64,000 nt of DNA, taken from positions 620,001-684,000 of the forward strand of contig NZ_JANQOO010000017.1 in the NCBI RefSeq assembly GCF_028285715.1. Reading direction: 5' to 3'. The notes below the pieces were generated by a model. That model was not told where the DNA came from, ran no database searches, and saw only the letters and a list, made by a program, of their open reading frames with translations. The translations under genes were made by a program, and so were the position numbers. Numbering within the stretch: position 1 is the stretch's first letter; the number at the start of each line of letters is the position of its first letter. This document shows positions 1-7,930 of this stretch, in pieces. This DNA is from Ulvibacterium sp. Lineage in GTDB: Bacteria; Bacteroidota; Bacteroidia; Flavobacteriales; Flavobacteriaceae.

Positions 1-534
1 CACATATATGCGGGCATCTATACGGTCTTTTAATTGAACATCTATGGAGTCGCTCGCAAAGTTGAAATCACCTGAACTAATACCTTCCATGGCAAGATGC
101 GTAATTGTTGCATTGGCATTCAATTCCAATCGCGAAGGACCCGAGGTTTTAATGCTCAATTCATCGGAAGAGATTACATCATCTGTATTTATCTTCCCAT
201 TTTCCATGGTAATTGATTCCAATTCCTTGTAGTTAACAGTGATCTCCAGCTTTTTCTTGGCCGTAATCTTGTAAAATGAACTGATCAGCAGCGTACCGTC
301 TTCAACTTCAAATTTCAGCACATCGATCAAGTTGTCATCGGCTTCAATAGTATAACCTTCCTCAAAGGATTTCTTTAAGACGATTTCCAAATCATCTACA
401 AGTTGTAAGGCACGAAAAGGAGGTAAATCCTCCTTCACCTGTACTATGCTTCTATTTCCCTTGATTTTAGGTTTGCGTTGGCCGTATACAAGTCCTGTAA
501 GCATGACCAGTACTATAAGAAAAATGTTTTTCAT
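1..534 (-). CDS. DUF2807-type (GIN domain) secreted protein, partial
   Basis: The gene starts with ATG at 534 and reads leftwards off the window, so only the first 178 codons are present and the C-terminus is missing. The N-terminus (MKNIFLIVLVMLTGLVYGQ) is a clear signal peptide. The following sequence has alternating short beta strands such as LEIVLKKSFEEGYTIEADDN and GTLLISSFYKITAKKKLEI, the pattern of the DUF2807/GIN 'putative autotransporter adhesin head' family, which folds as a right-handed beta-helix. The product is probably periplasmic or on the outer membrane, and its function is unknown. It lies downstream of the cytochrome oxidase operon on the same strand, but a strong terminator (676-713) separates them, so it is probably a separate unit. 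It resembles in style the two DUF4097 genes near 53 kb. Confidence 0.75.
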   Translation of the reverse strand, partial: MKNIFLIVLVMLTGLVYGQRKPKIKGNRSIVQVKEDLPPFRALQLVDDLEIVLKKSFEEGYTIEADDNLIDVLKFEVEDGTLLISSFYKITAKKKLEITVNYKELESITMENGKINTDDVISSDELSIKTSGPSRLELNANATITHLAMEGISSGDFNFASDSIDVQLKDRIDARIYV

Positions 535-675
535 ACCAGGTTAGATTTCATGGAGGGTACCAGTACGTCCTATTGTGGGTCCACCCAAGTACTGGAACCG
601 ATTTCAAAGGTATCTTTCAATCAGGGCTTCACTAAGATATTACAAAAAAGCGAAATAGTACCCTTTCGATATCCA

Positions 676-713
676 TCAAAAAAAATGCCCAACTGGATAG
701 CTTGGGCATTTTT
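676..713 (-). terminator. Intrinsic terminator after coxA
   Basis: A 12-bp stem pairs 681-692 (AAAAATGCCCAA) with 702-713 (TTGGGCATTTTT), with a 9-nt loop. On the minus strand it is followed by a run of T (676-683). It lies just past the coxA stop codon at 733 and should end the act-cox transcript. Confidence 0.85.
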
Positions 714-732
714 GGCTTGAATTAGTTTGGTG

Positions 733-2556
733 TCAATGATTTAATTCCTCCTCATCCTTCTGTAGTGGTACGGTTTGGGGTACAAAATCCTGGTCTGGAA
801 GAATGTACTCCCCATTTTCGTCCGTTTTACTATAATCATAGGCCCAACGATGAACATGAGGTATGGGACCGTCCCAATTTCCATGAATATGTTTTACCTC
901 GGCCGTCCATTCCAAGGTGGTCGCATTCCAAGGGTTCTTCGGACCTTTTTTACCATAGAAAATACTACTGATAAAGTTATATGCGAAGACTAGCTGGGCC
1001 CCCGCGGTAATTAATGCAAAAACCGTCATAAGTACTTGTACATCCGTCAACTCATCGAACATTGGAAATGCCGTATTCTCGTAATACCTTCTTGGTACCC
1101 CGGCCATGCCCACAAAGTGCATGGGGAAGAATATTCCATAAGAGCCAATGGCTGTAATCCAAAAATGGATGTATCCCAAATTTTTACTCATCATTTTACC
1201 TTCGAACATCTTTGGAAACCAATGGTAGACACCCGCAAATAATCCATATAATGCCGAGATTCCCATTACTAAGTGAAAGTGTGCCACAACGAAATAAGTA
1301 TCATGTACATTGATGTCCAAGGTACTATCCCCTAGGATAATCCCCGTAAGACCTCCGGTGATAAAGGTGGATACCATTCCTATTGAAAACAACATTCCGG
1401 GGTTTAGTTGTAGATTTCCCTTCCACAGAGTGGTAATCCAATTAAATGCCTTTACGGCGGAAGGAATGGCTATCAAAAGAGTTGTAAAGGTAAATACCGA
1501 TCCCAAAAATGGGTTCATCCCTGAAATAAACATATGATGTCCCCAAACAATGGTGGACAAAAATGCGATAGCCAATATGGAGGCAATCATGGCACGATAG
1601 CCAAAAATTGGCTTACGGGCATTAACGGACATTACCTCGGAAACAATACCCATTGCAGGAAGGATCACGATATAGACCTCTGGATGTCCGAGAAACCAGA
1701 AAAGATGCTCAAACAATACCGGAGACCCCCCTTGGTAGTGTAAAACTTCTCCCTGAATAAAGATATCGGATAAAAAGAACGATGTTCCAAAACTTCTATC
1801 CATAAGCAATAATAGCCCGGCCGATAACAATACTGGAAAAGAGATTACACCAATAACGGCAGTAACGAAAAATGCCCAAATTGTTAGAGGCAAACGGGTC
1901 ATGGACATCCCCTTGGTCCTTAAATTCAATACCGTAACAATGTAGTTCAAAGATCCCAAAAGGGACGAAGCGATAAATACGGTCATGGATACCAGCCATA
2001 GTGTCATTCCCATACCTGAGCCGGATTGGGCCATGGGAAGGGCACTCAACGGAGGATATACTGTCCATCCGGCAGAAGCGGGCCCTGCTTCCACAAATAG
2101 TGAAATCACCATGATTACGCTGGATAAAAAGAACAGCCAATACGATATCATGTTTAGAAAACCCGAAGCCATATCCCTAGCCCCTATTTGTAATGGTATC
2201 AAAAGATTACTAAAAGTACCGCTCAATCCCGCGGTGAGTACAAAAAATACCATTATGGTTCCGTGGATGGTAACCAATGCCAAGTAAATATCCGCATCCA
2301 TTACACCCTCAGGTGCCCATTTTCCCAATAAGGTTTCGAATATGGGAAAGGACTCTCCCGGCCAGGCCAGTTGCATTCGGAATAACAGGGACATCGCGAT
2401 CCCTACAAAACCCATGATGAGTCCAGTAATCAAATACTGCCTGGCAATCATCTTATGATCCTGACTGAATATATATTTGGTTATAAATGTCTCTTTGTGA
2501 TGATGCCCATGATCATGTGCATGATCTTCTACATGTGCTTGTGCCGTAACAGACAT
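733..2556 (-). CDS. coxA: Cytochrome c oxidase subunit I (A1-type heme-copper oxidase)
   Basis: This is the catalytic subunit of the terminal oxidase, reducing O2 to water and pumping protons in the inner membrane. It has 607 residues and about 12 membrane helices. Visible ligands are His98 (low-spin heme a), His291 of the HPEVY motif (CuB) with Tyr295 as the cross-linked tyrosine, His340/His341 (CuB), His426 (heme a3) and His428 (heme a). Glu293 in HPEV marks an A1-type D-channel. The N-terminus is unusually histidine-rich (residues 8-20, HVEDHAHDHGHHH). It is the last gene of the act-cox operon, 43 bp after coxB, and is followed by a strong terminator. No subunit III or heme A synthase gene is in the window. 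The start ATG is well placed. Confidence 0.97.
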   Translation of the reverse strand: MSVTAQAHVEDHAHDHGHHHKETFITKYIFSQDHKMIARQYLITGLIMGFVGIAMSLLFRMQLAWPGESFPIFETLLGKWAPEGVMDADIYLALVTIHGTIMVFFVLTAGLSGTFSNLLIPLQIGARDMASGFLNMISYWLFFLSSVIMVISLFVEAGPASAGWTVYPPLSALPMAQSGSGMGMTLWLVSMTVFIASSLLGSLNYIVTVLNLRTKGMSMTRLPLTIWAFFVTAVIGVISFPVLLSAGLLLLMDRSFGTSFFLSDIFIQGEVLHYQGGSPVLFEHLFWFLGHPEVYIVILPAMGIVSEVMSVNARKPIFGYRAMIASILAIAFLSTIVWGHHMFISGMNPFLGSVFTFTTLLIAIPSAVKAFNWITTLWKGNLQLNPGMLFSIGMVSTFITGGLTGIILGDSTLDINVHDTYFVVAHFHLVMGISALYGLFAGVYHWFPKMFEGKMMSKNLGYIHFWITAIGSYGIFFPMHFVGMAGVPRRYYENTAFPMFDELTDVQVLMTVFALITAGAQLVFAYNFISSIFYGKKGPKNPWNATTLEWTAEVKHIHGNWDGPIPHVHRWAYDYSKTDENGEYILPDQDFVPQTVPLQKDEEELNH

Positions 2557-2599
2557 AATTTTACTTTTTTAATTATTTTTTCTTTTTCTAGCAATATTT

Positions 2600-3724
2600 T
2601 TAATCCTGAGTCCCATAAGATAGCTCTGCCGTTTCGGCTCCAACGGGGTTGAAATTCGGTTCCCGTCCGTCAGCCACCATAACGGTTTCCGCAAAGGTCT
2701 TCTGCGATTTTATCCATTCATTATATTCTTCCTCGGTCTCTACAATAATCTTCATCTGCATATTATAGTGTGACTTACCACATATTTTATTACAAATGAG
2801 AACGTAGTCAAATTCCCATGGGTCGGAATTTGGCCTTCCTTCTGCAGCCCATTCGGCCCGAAGTGCATTGGTGCGCTTCACTTTGTCCACCACATCCGGA
2901 TTCTGCCGCATTTGCTCTGTTGTAGTAATCGGGGTAAACGAGAACTCAGTTGTCATTCCCGGCACGCAGTTCATCTGGGCCCGGAAGTGTGGCATGTAAG
3001 CGGAGTGTAATACGTCCTGGGAGCGCATCTTGAAATTCACTTTTCTGCCCACAGGCAAGTGAAGCTCCTTTACGATAATATCGTCCGCGGCGTAGGAATC
3101 CGACTCATCAAGTCCCAATACATTGGCCTTATCGATGTCTATCATCCTTACATTGGCCGCACCCAAAACATTATCTTCCCCCCCATATCTAGCGGTCCAA
3201 TTAAACTGTTGGGCGTAAAGCTCTACTATTAATGGATCATCCTCATCATTGACATCCATAATATTGGTCCAGGTATACAAGCCCCACAATATGAGTCCAG
3301 CCAATACAATTACCGGTATTATGGTCCAAATAAATTCCAAACGATCGTTATCTGCATAAAAAAGGGCTTTCTTTCCTTTCTCTCCTCTATACTTATACCC
3401 AAAATAATGAAGCAGGGCCTGGGTAATGGTCTGTACAAAGAATATGATAATAAACGATACCAACATTAGATAATCGTAACCACTCCCGTGCTCAGATGCG
3501 GCCTCAGGGAGTAATACTTTTGAGTATTTCCAAAAACTGAAGATGGTAATGCCATAAATGAATATCAAAAACGCGAACAATAGGTAACCATTGTATTTGT
3601 TATCTGAATCATTGGCTATTTCCGAACTATTTGTTTTGAGTTGGGCAAATTCGAACATCTTGGTCATCTGCCAGATTGCGATTGCCACGAGAACTAAAAC
3701 AATTAAAACCAGTAATGTAGTCAT
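2600..3724 (-). CDS. coxB: Cytochrome c oxidase subunit II (CuA protein)
   Basis: Subunit II accepts electrons from a cytochrome c into the dinuclear CuA centre and passes them to subunit I. The 374-residue protein begins with a hydrophobic helix, has two more membrane helices (about 48-66 and 82-105) and a further one near 135-155, and ends in a cupredoxin domain. The CuA loop is Cys311-N-K-I-Cys315-G-K-S-His319-Y-N-Met322. The usual Glu between the two cysteines is Lys313 here; since that residue binds copper through its backbone carbonyl, the site can still form. No C-terminal cytochrome c domain is fused, so electrons must come from ActE/ActA or a separate carrier. It sits between actF and coxA on the same strand. 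Confidence 0.96.
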   Translation of the reverse strand: MTTLLVLIVLVLVAIAIWQMTKMFEFAQLKTNSSEIANDSDNKYNGYLLFAFLIFIYGITIFSFWKYSKVLLPEAASEHGSGYDYLMLVSFIIIFFVQTITQALLHYFGYKYRGEKGKKALFYADNDRLEFIWTIIPVIVLAGLILWGLYTWTNIMDVNDEDDPLIVELYAQQFNWTARYGGEDNVLGAANVRMIDIDKANVLGLDESDSYAADDIIVKELHLPVGRKVNFKMRSQDVLHSAYMPHFRAQMNCVPGMTTEFSFTPITTTEQMRQNPDVVDKVKRTNALRAEWAAEGRPNSDPWEFDYVLICNKICGKSHYNMQMKIIVETEEEYNEWIKSQKTFAETVMVADGREPNFNPVGAETAELSYGTQD

Positions 3725-3755
3725 TGTATGATTTGAAATTATTCTTTAAAATCCG

Positions 3756-5060
3756 TTAATAGTGAAAATGCCTACTTTCCTCAATGAATGGGTTTCGCTT
3801 CGGCTGCAAGGGCACCGTACCAAGGGCCCTGAAAACCCAAAATATGAAAAGCCCGGCAAAGAAAAGAATTGCCCCGATTTCGGGAATACCTATATACCAT
3901 TGATCACCAACGGTAGCCGGCATAATCATATTAAAAACATCGATGTAATGTCCGGCCAGGATAATGATTCCAGCCATAACCACGAACCAATTAATTCGCT
4001 TATAATCACTATTCATTAAAATCAAAAAGGGAAATATAAAGTTCATTGCCAACATTCCAAAGAAGGGCAATTTGTAATCCTCAATCCTCGAGACAAAATA
4101 GGTAACCTCTTCCGGAATGTTGGAATACCAAATCAACATAAACTGCGAAAACCAAAGATAGGTCCAAAAAATACTGATTCCGAACATAAATTTGGCCAGG
4201 TCATGGATATGACTATCATTCACATCCGGCAAGTAGTTCTTTGACTTTAAGTAAATGGTAATCATGGCAATTACCGTAATGCCAGACACGAACATACTGG
4301 CAAAAACATACCATCCAAATAAGGTACTAAACCAATGGGGATCCACGCTCATGATCCAATCCCAGGACATCATGGATTCCGAAACGAGGTAAAACACCAA
4401 AAAACCGGCGGAAATCTTAAAATTCAGTTTAAAGTTTGAATTGTCATCGGACTCATCTTGCTTAATGGATAACTTTCTGGAGTACTCACGATAGAGAATC
4501 CATCCTCCCAAAAATATTGCCGCCCTGATCAAGAAGAAAACCGGGTCAAGGTAGCCTGCTTTTCCCTGTAGCAATTTATCATGGGCCACCACCTCGGCAT
4601 CCATCCAAACGAACAGGTGGTTCATATGCATTACCGAAAGCACTAGGATAACAAAGACAATAATACCACCGGGCACCAAATAGGAAGTAATCCCCTCCAT
4701 AACACGGAACAGCAATGGCGACCACCCTGCCTGCGAGGCACGTTGGACCGCATAAAAAGCCAAAGTTCCCAAGGCAATCATAAAGAAAAAGAAGGCTGCT
4801 ACATATAATGCCGCCCAAGGCTTATTTTGCAATTGGTGTAACAGGTGTTCGTCGTGGGAAGCATCATGTCCTCCATGGGAATCGGCACCAGCATGTGCTT
4901 CTCCATGAGAACCTCCATGACCGTGATCATGACTCGCCACCATAGCCTTGGCCTCTTCCACGGATGTGGGCATAGTAAGAAAACCGTAGCCTAAGCCCAA
5001 GGCTCCTACTACCATTAATACTATAGAAGCAATTTTTAATCTACTTGAAAACGTGTACAT
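3756..5060 (-). CDS. actF: Alternative complex III subunit ActF (quinol:cytochrome c oxidoreductase)
   Basis: ActF is one of the two large polytopic membrane subunits of alternative complex III and is structurally related to ActC/NrfD-type proteins. It has 434 residues and roughly ten hydrophobic helices. After the first helix comes a histidine-rich stretch (about residues 43-72, with many H, G and D), echoing the His-rich start of coxA. The family assignment rests on its place between actE and coxB and on the conserved type of sequence, for example SMMSWDWIMSVDPHWFSTLF. Known ActF proteins may take part in proton translocation; that role is inferred here. Confidence 0.93.
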   Translation of the reverse strand: MYTFSSRLKIASIVLMVVGALGLGYGFLTMPTSVEEAKAMVASHDHGHGGSHGEAHAGADSHGGHDASHDEHLLHQLQNKPWAALYVAAFFFFMIALGTLAFYAVQRASQAGWSPLLFRVMEGITSYLVPGGIIVFVILVLSVMHMNHLFVWMDAEVVAHDKLLQGKAGYLDPVFFLIRAAIFLGGWILYREYSRKLSIKQDESDDNSNFKLNFKISAGFLVFYLVSESMMSWDWIMSVDPHWFSTLFGWYVFASMFVSGITVIAMITIYLKSKNYLPDVNDSHIHDLAKFMFGISIFWTYLWFSQFMLIWYSNIPEEVTYFVSRIEDYKLPFFGMLAMNFIFPFLILMNSDYKRINWFVVMAGIIILAGHYIDVFNMIMPATVGDQWYIGIPEIGAILFFAGLFIFWVFRALGTVPLQPKRNPFIEESRHFHY

Positions 5061-5073
5061 ATTGATCTATGTA

Positions 5074-5634
5074 TTATTTTGTTAAGTCTTCCTTTAATTT
5101 CATTACATATTCCGAAACCTGCCACATCTCCGTGGTGTTCATTTGCGATGCATAGGACCCCATGGAGTTTAAACCATATTGCACGGTGTGAAATGTAGTA
5201 CCCACTGTGATGTTCCTTGCTGCATCGGCATAGCTGGGTACACCCAAAATCTTTTCCCGTTTTACCAAATTTCCTTGACCTTTGCCGTTTGCACCATGGC
5301 ATATCGCACAATAGATATCATACAATTCTTTTCCGATAGCCAAATTTTCTTCCTTTTGTAATGAATCCAAAGGGCTCACCTGCAAGCGCGCCAATTCCTT
5401 TCCTTCCAAGGTATTCTCATACCCATAGGGCAACCAGCCTCTGGGAATAGTATTCGCAGGCGGTACAAGGGCCTCGGTACCCTTGGGCAAAAAATAGACC
5501 TTATCATAGGTTTCATAACCTACGGCTTCGTACATATTCGGCATATATTGATAATTCGGTATGTTTTTATCCTGACAGGATAAAAAGACCAAGACCCCAA
5601 CCAATACAATTCCTATTTTACCAAAACTTTTCAT
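5074..5634 (-). CDS. actE: Alternative complex III monoheme cytochrome c ActE (lipoprotein)
   Basis: This 186-residue cytochrome c subunit of alternative complex III passes electrons from the multiheme ActA towards the oxidase. The N-terminus (MKSFGKIGIVLVGVLVFLSC) is a lipoprotein signal with the lipid-anchored Cys20. The heme site is CAICH at residues 109-113, and downstream Met residues in LNSMGSYASQM are candidate axial ligands. An in-frame TTG six bases upstream would add two residues; the ATG at 5634 is preferred because it gives the usual lysine start of a signal peptide. It lies two bases after the actD stop codon, so the two are probably translationally coupled. Confidence 0.95.
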   Translation of the reverse strand: MKSFGKIGIVLVGVLVFLSCQDKNIPNYQYMPNMYEAVGYETYDKVYFLPKGTEALVPPANTIPRGWLPYGYENTLEGKELARLQVSPLDSLQKEENLAIGKELYDIYCAICHGANGKGQGNLVKREKILGVPSYADAARNITVGTTFHTVQYGLNSMGSYASQMNTTEMWQVSEYVMKLKEDLTK

Positions 5635-5636
5635 AT

Positions 5637-6167
5637 TCAATGATCGTTTTTATCCGCTATGCTTATCTCCACTGCGCCGGTATCCAACAATAAATTACGC
5701 AATTCCCTTTCATTGTCATGGATTTCGATTTCCATCACGAAATGATCGTCCGTTGTTCTTACATCCGGATTTTCGGCTTTTTTAAATGGCCATAGTCTAC
5801 TTCTTAGGTAAAAGGTGATTACCATGAGGTGCGCCGCAAAGAATACAGTCAGTTCGAACATAATGGGTACGAATGCAGGCATATTTTCGATATAGCTAAA
5901 ACTAGGCTTTCCTCCAATATCTTGAGGCCAGTCGTCAATCATAATATAGTCCATCATTACAATGGCCACGGTAAGCCCCAAACAACCGTACATAAAGGAA
6001 GTAATGGCAATCCGGGTAGGTGCCAGTCCCATAGCCTTATCCAGACCATGCACCGGGAAAGGACAATACACTTCCTCTATATGATGTTTGGCCTCTTTTA
6101 TCTTTTTGACCGCGTGCATCAGCACATCATCATCATTATAGTAAGCATGTATAACTTTAGATGCCAT
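5637..6167 (-). CDS. actD: Alternative complex III subunit ActD (DUF3341)
   Basis: ActD is a small membrane subunit of alternative complex III. The 176-residue protein has a soluble N-terminal part (MASKVIHAYYNDDDVLMHAV and on) followed by two hydrophobic helices near residues 55-75 and 97-117. This is the layout of the DUF3341 family that always accompanies actC and actE. It is one base downstream of actC and two bases upstream of actE, within a tightly packed operon. Its exact role in the complex is structural; catalytic residues are not expected. Confidence 0.93.
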   Translation of the reverse strand: MASKVIHAYYNDDDVLMHAVKKIKEAKHHIEEVYCPFPVHGLDKAMGLAPTRIAITSFMYGCLGLTVAIVMMDYIMIDDWPQDIGGKPSFSYIENMPAFVPIMFELTVFFAAHLMVITFYLRSRLWPFKKAENPDVRTTDDHFVMEIEIHDNERELRNLLLDTGAVEISIADKNDH

Positions 6168-6168
6168 A

Positions 6169-7896
6169 TTATTTATTGTTATTTAAAATTCTAGCTTGTC
6201 CGGCCCAATCATCCCGCTGTGCCCGTCCCGGGAAAGAACCGGTAATAGAATCCAAAAGGTTATACTCTTTCTCTGTCATTTTACTGACTTGTGCAAAAGT
6301 GAATATCCCGATTTGGTTCAATGTCTTTTCCATTTGGGGGCCAATTCCCTTTACCTTCTTCAAGTCATCTGGCGTTTCCGTATTTGCATCAAATGCCCCA
6401 ATTGAGTCCAAAAGGGTGGAAACTTGACTTTCCTGCTCCTCATTGGATAGTAATTTTTCCTCAACCACATTATCTTTGACGTCGGTGGTTTTGGTAATCT
6501 CATACAGGGGCTTTCCCGTCTCTCTTAACTTTTTGTATCGTTCCCCTGAAGATTTTAATATGGTCTTTACCTCCGCCTGTGCAATCACCGGAAAGGTCCT
6601 TGCATAAAGCAGGAACAATACAAAAAAGAAGCCCAAAGTTCCTATGAATATACCGATATCCACATAAGAAGGAGAAAACATGGTCCATGATGAAGGAAGG
6701 TAATCCCTATGAAGTGAGGTTACGATGATTACAAAGCGCTCGAACCACATCCCAATGTTTACCACTATAGAAATAAAGAACGAGAACATGATACTAGTCC
6801 GTAATTTTTTGAACCACATAAACTGGGGTGAAAATACGTTGCAGGTCATCATAGCCCAATATGCCCACCAGTAAGGCCCTGTAGCCCTGTTCAAAAAAGC
6901 ATATTGTTCATATTCAACTCCGGAATACCAGGCCACAAACAGTTCCGTAATATAAGCGCAACCCACTATGGACCCCGTAATCATAATAATGATGTTCATC
7001 AACTCAATATGCTGTACAGTTATATAGGCCTCCAGATGGCAGACCTTGCGCATGATAATCAACAAGGTATTTACCATGGCAAAACCTGAGAAAACAGCAC
7101 CGGCAACGAAGTAAGGTGGGAAAATCGTGGTGTGCCATCCAGGAATTACGGATGTGGCAAAATCAAATGATACGATGGTATGTACAGAAAGTACCAAAGG
7201 CGTTGCCAAACCGGCCAATACCAAGGAAACCTCCTCAAAGCGCTGCCAATCCTTGGCACGTCCACTCCATCCAAAACTCAGTAAACTATAAATTTTCTTT
7301 TGAAATGGCTTAACCGCACGGTCGCGAATCATTGCAAAATCAGGCAAAAGGCCTGTCCACCAAAACACCAAGGAAACGGAAAGGTAGGTCGAAATTGCGA
7401 AAACATCCCATAGTAAGGGCGAATTGAAGTTTACCCATAGTGAACCGAACTGATTGGGAATGGGCAATACCCAATATGCCAGCCATGGTCGACCCATGTG
7501 AATAATAGGGAACAATCCTGCCTGAATTACGGAAAAGATGGTCATGGCCTCTGCTGAACGATTGATTGCCATTCTCCATTTTTGACGGAAAAGCAACAAT
7601 ACCGCCGAAATCAAGGTTCCCGCATGGCCAATACCTACCCACCAAACAAAATTGGTAATATCCCACGCCCAGTTAACGGTCTTGTTCAAACCCCAAGTAC
7701 CAATTCCCGTGGAAATTGTATAAATTATACACCCAACACCCCAAAGTAATGCCACCAAGGAAATGGTAAAGACAATCCACCAATGCTTGTTGGCCTTTCC
7801 CTCTACCGGAGCGGCAATATCCACAGTTACATCGTGGTAGCCTTTATCCCCAATTACTAAGGGCCTTCGAATAGGTGCTTCGTAATGCGACGCCAT
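6169..7896 (-). CDS. actC: Alternative complex III subunit ActC (NrfD/PsrC type) with C-terminal helix-hairpin-helix
   Basis: ActC is the quinol-binding polytopic subunit, related to NrfD and PsrC. It has about ten membrane helices over residues 35-470, with typical stretches such as HMGRPWLAYWVLPIPNQFGS. The 575-residue chain is longer than a minimal ActC. After a charged linker it ends in a soluble domain from about residue 509, whose KGIGPQMEKTLNQIGI sequence is a helix-hairpin-helix of the kind used for DNA or protein binding. A similar domain ends ribosomal protein S2 in this window. It is the third gene of the operon, 34 bp after actB. Confidence 0.95.
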   Translation of the reverse strand: MASHYEAPIRRPLVIGDKGYHDVTVDIAAPVEGKANKHWWIVFTISLVALLWGVGCIIYTISTGIGTWGLNKTVNWAWDITNFVWWVGIGHAGTLISAVLLLFRQKWRMAINRSAEAMTIFSVIQAGLFPIIHMGRPWLAYWVLPIPNQFGSLWVNFNSPLLWDVFAISTYLSVSLVFWWTGLLPDFAMIRDRAVKPFQKKIYSLLSFGWSGRAKDWQRFEEVSLVLAGLATPLVLSVHTIVSFDFATSVIPGWHTTIFPPYFVAGAVFSGFAMVNTLLIIMRKVCHLEAYITVQHIELMNIIIMITGSIVGCAYITELFVAWYSGVEYEQYAFLNRATGPYWWAYWAMMTCNVFSPQFMWFKKLRTSIMFSFFISIVVNIGMWFERFVIIVTSLHRDYLPSSWTMFSPSYVDIGIFIGTLGFFFVLFLLYARTFPVIAQAEVKTILKSSGERYKKLRETGKPLYEITKTTDVKDNVVEEKLLSNEEQESQVSTLLDSIGAFDANTETPDDLKKVKGIGPQMEKTLNQIGIFTFAQVSKMTEKEYNLLDSITGSFPGRAQRDDWAGQARILNNNK

Positions 7897-7930
7897 AGAT
7901 TTTTATTATAGTTGTTTCTTATTGTATGGT

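Noticed and set aside
5635-5640. TTG start for actE overlapping the actD stop
   Set aside because: The ATG at 5634 gives a normal lipoprotein signal start, so the overlap is not needed.
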